Source: Pohlia nutans
Taxonomy: Eukaryota; Streptophyta; Bryopsida; Bryales; Mniaceae
Length of the DNA: 64,000 nt
Assembly: GCA_022496805.1 (NCBI GenBank)
Contig: CM040106.1
Location: forward strand, 9,734,001 to 9,798,000
Direction of reading: 5' to 3'
Part shown: piece after piece, positions 57,518 to 64,000 of the stretch
How the letters are laid out: every line of letters starts with the position of its first letter
How positions within the stretch are numbered: the first letter of the stretch is position 1
Program-made: the position numbers and the translations under genes
Notes under the pieces: model-generated
Told to the model about the DNA's origin: nothing
Seen by the model: only the letters and a program-made list of their open reading frames with translations
The model's database searches: none

Positions 57518-58716
57518 TCTTGAGATTCAAAAGAGGTAGAGAGAGAATACATCACAAAGAATGCTTACACGAGTGTACAGTGGGGTCCTAGGTAGAATGG
57601 TGTTTCTGGTTTCGCAGTGAGAAAAGTTCAGTACTGCCAACTTTAAAAGCCTCTCAAGAGCTCAAAAAATGGTATTTTACCACGAAGTTTTTACCAAAGA
57701 CTTATCTATAAGATAATTATACATATGATAAATTTCAAGGCCAAAAGATTCAACAAAAAAAATTATTCAAAATCTACCAACATTTGTAGTTGTACACATT
57801 GTTTCACTGCTGTCGCCTCCCAAAGATTGAATTTTATTTTTTTTATCATGAAATTCTTGGAACAAAAACCTCTTTATGTTAATAACATATGATAAAAATT
57901 TCAAGGCCAAAAGATAAATAAATAAAAAGATATTAACAATCTACCAACATGTGTAGTTGTAGGAAACAATGGGGGAAACTTTGCTACCAACTTTGACACC
58001 CTCCCAACGGTTGAGGAATTGTCTTTACCAGAAAAAATTTGGCACAAAATGCTCTTTATGATAAAAAAATTCATGCCAAATTTCAAGGTCAAAAAATCTA
58101 TAAAAAGAAAAATATTTACAATCTACCAATGTGTGTAGTTTCCCCCATTGTTTACCACAACTACACATGTTGGTAGATTGTTAATATCCTTTTTTGTATT
58201 AATCTTTTGGCCTTGAAATTTAGATCATATGTCATTAACATAAAGAGGTTTTTTTAATAAGAATTTGATGGCAAAAAAGAAGAAATTCAATCTTTGGGAG
58301 GCTGTCAAAGTTGGCAGCAGTGAAACAATTTCTACAGTTACCAATGTTGGTAGATTTTGAATAATTTTTTTTGTTGAATCCTTTGGCGTTGAAATTTGGA
58401 ATACATATAATTAACTTAAAGATAAGTCTTTGGTAAGAGTTTCGTGGTAAAATACCATTTTTTGAGCTCTCGGGAGGCTTTCAAAGTAGGCAGACTTGAA
58501 TTGTTTTCCACTGCGAAACCAAAAACGCCATTCTACCTTGGACCCCACTGTACAGCAAACCGTGCTTGGAATGAGATGGTGTCTCATTCCAACCCCTTGC
58601 TTATATATTCAGCCCAAGGCACTTAGTGCTACAATCGATATGGGATATTCAATAGGACCAACCCTGTCCTCATACACTAAGGCACTAAGGACCAATCCAA
58701 ATAGCTTACACTAACA
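57518..58716 (-). repeat. 5' LTR of second copia, split by a foldback
   Basis: On the minus strand it begins TGTTAGTGTAAGCTATTTGG at 58716 and contains a TATA-like box (GAATATATAAGC) near 58610. It ends near 57518 just before AGGTTATGGGCCCACTGATG. That motif matches the sequence following the first copia's 5' LTR (AGGTTATGGACCCACTTATG), which fixes the right boundary. Without the 973-bp foldback and one TA the LTR is about 224 bp. No 3' LTR survives for comparison, so boundaries are approximate. Confidence 0.65.
57578..58550. mobile_element. TA-flanked foldback element, 973 bp
   Basis: Flanked by TA (57576-57577 and 58551-58552). Outer ends are CAGTGGGGTCC...AGGTAGAATGG..TTTCTGGTTTCGCAGTG and its inverted copy. 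CAGT ends with TA targets are typical of Tc1/mariner/pogo elements. The whole element is a long inverted repeat built of units of about 165-190 bp: three diverged direct units in the left arm (starting about 57620, 57811, 57974) and two inverted in the right arm. Each carries ATCTACCAACAT.TGTAGTTG and TTTCAAGGCCAAAAGAT. No coding capacity. Confidence 0.8.
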
Positions 58717-58721
58717 TACTC

Positions 58722-59531
58722 TAATTGCTCTTAGAACTACGAACAACCTATTCTTCAACATAGTGCATCCACTTGTCTTTTAGCACTTTGAGTTCCATCT
58801 GGTTTAATCAATACGGAGCCTTATTCTGAGGCTCTGCCCTTTGTATCAATTCTACCTCTTCCTTCTTGGGAGGCAACTCCAATAGCAACTCATTAGTCAG
58901 AACATCACTAAAGTCGTGTAAACATTTGGCACAAAGATGAGATGCAATTGAAGGTGAAGTTTCCACAATTGTATTCATATTTGAGTCATCTCTCCGTAAA
59001 AATAATACAAATTGTTCCTCAAAAAGCTCCTCGATTCAAACTATGTTAATTCCTAATCCTCTAAGGCCTAGCATCCTAGTTTATTGCAATTGGTTGGGTT
59101 TGCCCTTGTCATCTACCACAATCACATGTAGTTTAAACCTTTTTCTAATTTCTATTCCATAGAAATGTAGGAATGTATTTCCTAACATGGCATCGCCTCA
59201 CCGATTTCACACAGTGTGAAGTCTTCTTGAAACTTGCTCCCATCAACATGAATCTTGACATCCTTAGCCACCTCTATTGCTTGAACCAACCATTGTGCAA
59301 AATTAACCTTGATAGGTTGCACGGTTTGCTCCATCGGTAGCCTTAAATTCTTCACACATTTCGGAGTCATCAAGGAGTTTGTGGCCCTTGTATCAATCAA
59401 CGTAGCAACATAGGAACCTGCTACCTTAGGCCAAAAATAGACTCCTTCCTTCTTACTAGGGGTGATTGTAGAGAGAGTTGCATCAAAGTCACCCTCTCTC
59501 AAAATCATTTTCAAATTGATGCTCTTCAGTA
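58722..59531 (-). pseudogene. Gypsy protease and start of RT, decayed
   Basis: Protease-like region (retropepsin of Ty3/gypsy type): KVAGSYVATLIDTRATNSLM, where the catalytic D-T-G reads D-T-R (codon AGG at 59388-59386 in place of GGG). It continues to GEAMPC near 59185, then through stops. At about 58900-58745 comes the pre-RT phrase DFSDVLTNELLLELPPKKEE and then NKAPY.LNQMELKVLKDKW, the usual entry into gypsy RT. The copia element at 58716 cuts it there. Upstream it continues across the 3368-bp insertion at 62910. Confidence 0.82.
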
Positions 59532-59559
59532 TCCTATGTCGTAGCACATGGTACCGGAT

Positions 59560-60700
59560 ACTCCCTTAGAGCGCACTGATTCGTATTAAGAATGCTCGTA
59601 AAGGTGATTTCCAAGTTATCGTTCCGTAGAGACTTTGTGAAGTGGGAAGTTTCCGGAAACTGACCCGGATTGGTGACTGCTCTCTTCCGGTCACCAATTA
59701 ACTCCCTTTTTCCGTACTAAAACCGGATCTTCCCTACTGACTGATCCGGCTATGGCTAGATCCGGTTTCTGTCCGGGTTGGAAACTTAACCAACCCTACT
59801 CCACCCGGTCTAACCCAACTACTAAATTCGGTTTCCCGTTAACCTCTGTTTTCCCTCAAAGGGTTCTCCATTTGCATTCTTAAGGATGCTGGATTTAAAG
59901 TCACACCCTCCCCTACTGATTTCCGTGACAGGGGATTTACCACTGCCTGGTTCTCCAAACTCAACTCCCTAGTCCGGGTACTCCCCGGATTGCTCTTCAA
60001 CTATGGACTTTTCCCAAACCCACAGCCGGTCACACAAGCACAACCCGGTTTGCCCCTTCTCTCCAAAATACTACAACGACTTGCTAACCGGAATGGACAG
60101 TATCCGGGGTGTCCGGAAGAGATTGAATTCCTCACGACCCATTTTACTCTAGCTTCCCCGAACTCAACAATTGCAAGATCTACTTGAATGCTGGCACCTC
60201 TACCAAACTACCCGTCCAGGAGTACTGAGAGAACCGGAGTACCCCCTCCTGCTCACTCAGCTACTAACCTGGGTTATCTCCTGCAACCGGACACAGAAAA
60301 CCCCACATTCAAACGATCCTAACTCTTCCAAATCTTCTACCCGGTCTCTTAACTGACTCTACGCCCGAGCCCGGCTAATCCATCCAGTTACCAACGGACT
60401 AGTTGCGTCACTGTTCCGAGCAATAACACAAGCAAACACACATATGCACACACACACATATGCACACACACACACACACACAAAGTTTGTGAAAGGAATA
60501 TGCGCTTCTACTCTCCCTCGACATAAACTCCGCCAACGACCGGAACTCCACCAAGAAGGCCTCCACCTTGTCCGAGTATTCTCAGACCACATTCTTCATC
60601 CGGGCTGCTCCCTCCAATCCCGGCTGGCCTACCTACTGGTCGTACAACCGGGCCTTCATTTGCACCTCACCTCCCGGTTGAAACAACTCTACCATCTTCG
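59560..60700 (-). other. 3' non-coding part of the GC-rich element
   Basis: About 1.1 kb with many CCGGAT, CCGGTT and ACCCGG phrases and no gene. GGTGACCGGAAGAGAGCAGTCACC near 59700-59677 is a perfect 8-bp inverted repeat with an 8-base spacer (GGTGACCG/CAGTCACC-type arms), a possible hairpin. Confidence 0.4.
60425..60484. repeat. (CA)n microsatellite
   Basis: CACACA runs interrupted by CATATG, just downstream (minus sense) of ORF2 in the GC-rich element. Confidence 0.85.
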
Positions 60701-60707
60701 AGATGCA

Positions 60708-61367
60708 CTACCGGCTTGTCTCCCCCAAGCACCGGATGGTCTCCTCTTGCCCCCGGATGTGCTGCTCATTCGTACTAACATGAACCTCCATCTTCTCAAT
60801 GTAGTTTGCATTCCGGTGCAGCTCCTCCTGTTGTCCCAGTATGACCAGGTCCAGGGCGACCCGGGTTGTCATGAGGATGTTCCCCACCACGAGCGGGCCC
60901 TCCTCTTCCTCATGTGCACCTCCGGATGGTCCTACTGCCCGAACTGGTTCCTCCCTCTCGGCCAGTCCGTGCTCCCGGTCATCCTCGTCTCCGGACTCCT
61001 CCCAGTCGTCCCCTCTTTCTCCTGCCGCACTGGAACGCTTCTTCCTGTTGTTCAAGGGAGTCGTCTTCCTCTGGGCCTGACCCTTCTTCTTCCGAAGGGT
61101 GGTCTCCTGAACGCTCGGATCCTCATCCTCCTCGGGCGTGAGGACCAGCTTCTTCTTCCGGTCCGGGTGACCCTGGGGTCGTACCTGGGACGAACCTCCT
61201 TCCTCCGGTCTGTTCTCCTCTACCGGCTCTTCCTGTGGACCCACCGTGGCAGGATCTTCCTCTATCGGTCCGGAACCTGCTTCCGGCTGCTCCTGGGGAT
61301 GCACTTGACGATGGCCCGTCTCCTCCGCTGGTCCGGACTCCACCACCGGCTCCACCTGAGGCCGCAT
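60708..61367 (-). CDS. Charged ORF2 of the GC-rich element, 219 codons
   Basis: First half is a degenerate proline/glutamate repeat (QEEPVEENRPEEGGSSQVRP and similar). The middle is basic (RKKKGQAQRKTTPLNNRKKR). The end is predicted helical with coiled-coil character (LVILGQQEELHRNANYIEKM, VHVSTNEQHIRGQEETIRCL). It lies downstream of ORF1 and its extension on the same strand. Layout of a folded domain, low-complexity charged linker and terminal coiled coil is common in gag-like proteins of non-autonomous plant retroelements. The longer antisense frame (60444-61517) is a GC-rich shadow. Confidence 0.5.
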   Translation of the reverse strand: MRPQVEPVVESGPAEETGHRQVHPQEQPEAGSGPIEEDPATVGPQEEPVEENRPEEGGSSQVRPQGHPDRKKKLVLTPEEDEDPSVQETTLRKKKGQAQRKTTPLNNRKKRSSAAGERGDDWEESGDEDDREHGLAEREEPVRAVGPSGGAHEEEEGPLVVGNILMTTRVALDLVILGQQEELHRNANYIEKMEVHVSTNEQHIRGQEETIRCLGETSR

Positions 61368-61660
61368 TTGGGAAGAACCTCCCCCATCCGGTTGAGTAAC
61401 CGTTGCTCCTGTCCGGTTGAGGTGCCAGTGGAGCCATCCTCCTTTCTTCCGGTCGCAGCGAGGATCAGGGCCGACTGGGCCCCGCTCCTCCTCCCGGAAG
61501 TGTTGTCTTCTTCTTAGCTGGGCTCCTCATTCCCGGAATGGGAGGAATTTCCAACCTCTTCTTCTCTTCCTCCGTGATGCACCCTTCCTTCTCGTCCAGG
61601 TGGTAGAGAAACGGGGCCAGCAGACATCCCTTCTTGTTGCCGAGGTTCCGGGCCCACTTC

Positions 61661-62442
61661 TAGGTGTTCCGGTGCTCCAAGTTCGCCCAGTTGATCTTCT
61701 TCTTCCGGAGGCATGCGGAGAAGATGCCCCTGGCCAATGTAACCGTGAGGGTGGTGGGCTTCTCCGGGTTGAGGATTACCAACACGTACTGGAGCAGCCG
61801 TTGCTCCCGGGGATCCTTGCAATCCGCCACCTTGAACCCGTCGTGGCCCAAGAGATAGATGAAGCGCGCCTTCACCCAATCCATGTCGCCCTTGCTGCCC
61901 GATTCCAGGTCCTCGTTCGTGTCCGGGAAGTCGTACACGGCCCGCCACAGCTCCCAGGTCCAATTCCCGTACTTCGCCCGGATGGTCGCCCGGAAGGCAG
62001 GATCCATAGCCCCGCCCTCAATTTCTTCCAACATTTGGACGTCCTGCACATCCCACACTTTCCCAAACAACCCCAAACACCCCTTCTTCTCGAGGTCCTT
62101 GAGCAGCTCATCAAAGTCTTCTAAGTGCTGCGGGATGTCTGGAACGATCCTCTTCTCCGGGATTTTGGATCCGGTCTTCCTGCGCACCATAGCTGATGCC
62201 TCCAGGTGCGCTTCTCCACTCCTCCGTGAATGGCGCGTCCTCCTCTCTGGGTGCGCCCTCTCTCTCTCCCGCAAAGCACGCGCTTCTCTCTCCGGACGCT
62301 TTCCCTTCTGCTTCTGTGATATGCACCTGACCTCCTGGAGCCCTCGCGCCTTTCTTCCCGGGTGCGCACTCACTCCCTTCCGCAAACTCCGCCTGAAATT
62401 CCGGCGCTCATGGTCCGGGTGCTTGCCCTTCTCCAACTCCAA
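61661..62442 (-). CDS. Gag-like ORF1 of the GC-rich element, 260 codons
   Basis: The N-terminal third is strongly basic with repeated HPERR/HPGRK-type motifs. The central and C-terminal part is a folded domain with FDELLKDLEKKGCLGLFGKV, AKYGNWTWELWRAVYDFPDT, DWVKARFIYLLGHDGFKVAD and LARGIFSACLRKKKINWANL. It resembles the gag-like 'putative plant transposon' proteins of plant retroelements. A single TAG at 61660-61658 ends it; the same frame then reads KWARNLGNKKGCLLAPFLYH and LDEKEGCITEEEKKRLEIPP, clearly the same protein. Either the TAG is a recent mutation or it is read through. An upstream ATG for a 78-codon frame (62791) lies in the GC-rich leader. Confidence 0.6.
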
Positions 62443-62909
62443 CCTTGCACTACTTTCTCTCCCCGGGCGCTCAGTTTCCTTAACTCCCGGGCGCTCAAAA
62501 TCCCCAAATGTCAGTCGCTCACTGCTTTCTCCCTCCGGACGCGCAATGGAAACCCTAACACTCTCCGGAAATGCAAAAGCAGGTGCGCGCGGAGGACTGG
62601 AGGAACCGCGGAGAAATGAATAGTGAGCCGCCCAATTTAAGGCGGCTTAATTCAAATCCCGGATCGTGGCCGGGTCCGGCAGGGGCCCGTCCCCCGACAT
62701 CCGGTTTTCCATCCGGTTTCCATCCGGTCCGCCGCCATTCCAAGTTCCGTAGCAAACACTTAAGCACGCACGAGAGCACTACTCTCTCCAAATAAATAAA
62801 AAGGCCATAATGAACGCTACTTCTCCCATTTATGGCGGCTGGGGCTACCCCTTACTGCCCTACAAACCCTAATTGCCCGTTTTTGAATAAAACGAGGTTC
62901 GACATCCTA

Positions 62910-64000
62910 CTACCTCTATTGAAAGATAGATTACTCTCTCCAATCTCATCCTCAACACTGAGTTCTAAGGATTCACTTGAGATTGGTTTATCTTCAAGAG
63001 TGTTGAATTCCAGCATCTTATTACTCTTGCCATTCACCTCGCAATCATTAGCAAAGTAACCCGCTCCTCCACATTTGAAACAAGTCCCTTTTTCTTTTGC
63101 CGCCTTAAGATCCACCTGTCAGGCCTTCATTTTGGAGAAGGGCTTGCCTACCGCACCCTCTTGGTTCTCCTTTGCTTCAAACTTCCTTTTATAGAACTTA
63201 CCTTTGTGAGGGCCATCCAAATTGCTTGCAAACGCCACTCTTAACGTCTTGTTACCCCGTGATTGTCTTGCATGCCCAAGTCCCTCGCATCCCCAACCGG
63301 ATGACAATGTCTAAGAGCTCCATCGTTGTTTTAGGGAGTTTCTCACGCTCCTATACCTTCAACCGGATGGTCTCATCAAGGCTCGTAAGAAAGGAGCCCA
63401 ACATCCCTTACTAGTGATCCACCTCGCATTTATATTGAAGGTACTATGCCTCGTACTCTTCACCATACCTTGCAAGGCTTTTATCTGGCTTCCATTTCAA
63501 TGCTCTCGATGAAGACACATCTAGTAGGTGTTGATGTGGCTTCTCTGACGTTTCCATAGCCCAATCCTTGAAATCTTTCCACAAGACTACACCGGGTTGG
63601 TTTATCCTCTAAGCAAAGAAGGTTGCAACAACCCCCTTTTTAAGAAAGGAGCCCAAACTTTGAACCCACTCGTCATCCTCCAAGTACCTCGAGGCATCAA
63701 AGTACGTCTTGTAGTCCATGATGAAGGCTTCAATGTTCCACCGGTCCTTGGTGTTCCAAACACGCAGCTTAGAAATGTTCTTCATGTATGCCACCTTGGC
63801 ACAGTTAGTCGGCGTGATGACCTCTTTGTCTTTCTCTATCAACGCTATCAAATTAAAACATTGTTCTACTCAAGAGAAAGAGCTAACATCTCCCTCAACT
63901 CCTCAAGATGCTTCCTTCTTTGAAGAGTTGAAATAGAGGGTGCCTTTGCCCTCCTACGTCGAGGTGCCTTGCGTTGAAAGTCTTTATTAGACTCATCATC
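62910..64000 (-). pseudogene. Gypsy Gag, runs off the window
   Basis: Minus-strand Gag in changing frames: LRVWNTKDRWNIEAFIMDYK and SRYLEDDEWVQSLGSFLKKG at 63851-63609, then LARYGEEYEA and GSFLTSLDETIRL-like pieces to about 63350. RVAFASNLDGPHKGKFYKRK follows near 63240, and a zinc knuckle CFKCGGAGYFANDC at about 63082-63041 (CX2CX4-aromatic-X4C; the histidine position reads tyrosine). It continues as ISSESLELSVEDEIGESNLS to the insertion site at 62909. Stops near 63300 and 63120 show decay. Confidence 0.8.

Larger units (their letters stand above)
54690..58716 (-). mobile_element. Second copia element: 5' LTR, gag and deleted pol
   Basis: On the minus strand, in order: LTR (58716 to 57518, split by a foldback), leader (57517-56746), gag-protease, pre-integrase/integrase core, and the C-terminal half of RT. 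It ends abruptly near 54690 in the sequence EEEMNTTRKL without RNase H or a 3' LTR. It lies immediately inside the RT start of the gypsy relic at 58722-59531. Gag is related to that of the first copia (shared NILFLRRKFFT.KMEE). Confidence 0.85.
59537..62904 (-). mobile_element. GC-rich TG...CA element inserted in gypsy, 3368 bp
   Basis: Bounded by the 5-bp direct repeat TCCTA on plus (59532-59536 and 62905-62909; TAGGA on minus). Ends are TGTCG...CGACA. Removing it restores the gypsy reading frame across the site (RGSR then ILKSIN), which proves the boundaries. TG...CA ends with 5-bp duplication are LTR-retrotransposon hallmarks, but I see no clear pair of LTRs; only short similarity (CTACGGAA..CTTGGAA) occurs near both ends. 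It is much richer in GC and in CCGG sites than its surroundings. It encodes gag-like protein but no protease, integrase or RT that I can see. Confidence 0.85.

Noticed and set aside
60444..61517. 357-codon plus-strand frame in the GC-rich element
   Set aside because: It is antisense to the gag-like ORFs; high GC lowers stop frequency, and the sequence is leucine/proline/serine-biased with no domain.
61417..62623. Long plus-strand frames of 235 and 254 codons
   Set aside because: Antisense shadows of the 260-codon minus-strand gag-like ORF; composition is that of a reverse-complemented basic protein.
1..64000. tRNA, rRNA and snoRNA genes
   Set aside because: I looked for tRNA-like arms and rRNA phrases and saw none that I could support; a dedicated covariance search would be decisive.

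Overview
The window looks like a TE-dense nuclear segment of a land plant. The evidence is the mobile-element content. It holds Ty1/copia and Ty3/gypsy polyproteins, a CACTA (En/Spm) TNP2 transposase with the plant-type DUF4218- and DUF4216-like parts, a MULE transposase with a SWIM zinc finger, and a hAT transposase. There are long AT-rich spacers and no prokaryotic gene organisation. I cannot fix the lineage from sequence alone. No intact, recognisable single-copy host gene is present; a few exon-like pieces (one FolD-like) may be host relics.

Layout. 1-5.5 kb: unassigned AT-rich DNA. 5.5-19.3 kb: several copies of an AT-rich dispersed repeat family surround exon-like fragments. Within this lies a complete but decayed copia element (7290-13474) with two 256-bp LTRs, whose 5' LTR is split by an 803-bp TTAA-flanked element. 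18.2-27.1 kb: a small TA-flanked inverted-repeat element, a foldback, a 36-bp-unit minisatellite, a decayed hAT transposase (about 24.5-26.6 kb) and a 21-bp-unit minisatellite. 29.2-30.4 kb: a second TTAA-flanked element with excellent terminal inverted repeats. 31.4-42 kb: a minus-strand MULE transposase remnant, with upstream minus-strand exon-like blocks that are basic or arginine/serine-rich. 42.1 kb: second copy of the TA-flanked element, inverted relative to the first. 45.9-53.2 kb: a plus-strand CACTA transposase in several exons, with a 1.87-kb intron that carries a probable third TTAA element.

54.7-64 kb is a nest of elements, all on the minus strand. A gypsy gag-protease-RT remnant runs off the window end. 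It is split by a GC-rich 3368-bp TG...CA element with a perfect TAGGA target duplication (59537-62904). A copia fragment (58716 down to about 54690) lies in the start of the gypsy RT. Its 5' LTR is itself split by a 973-bp TA-flanked foldback element.

Common themes are nested insertion and point decay. All three retroelement proteases that can be read have lost the D-S/T-G catalytic triad through a single transition, and many stops look like methyl-cytosine decay. The GC-rich insertion keeps longer open frames and so looks younger. The most unusual content is the set of non-autonomous elements with 5'-CCC termini at TTAA sites. These are the termini and target of the piggyBac superfamily, which I do not expect to be common in land plants.
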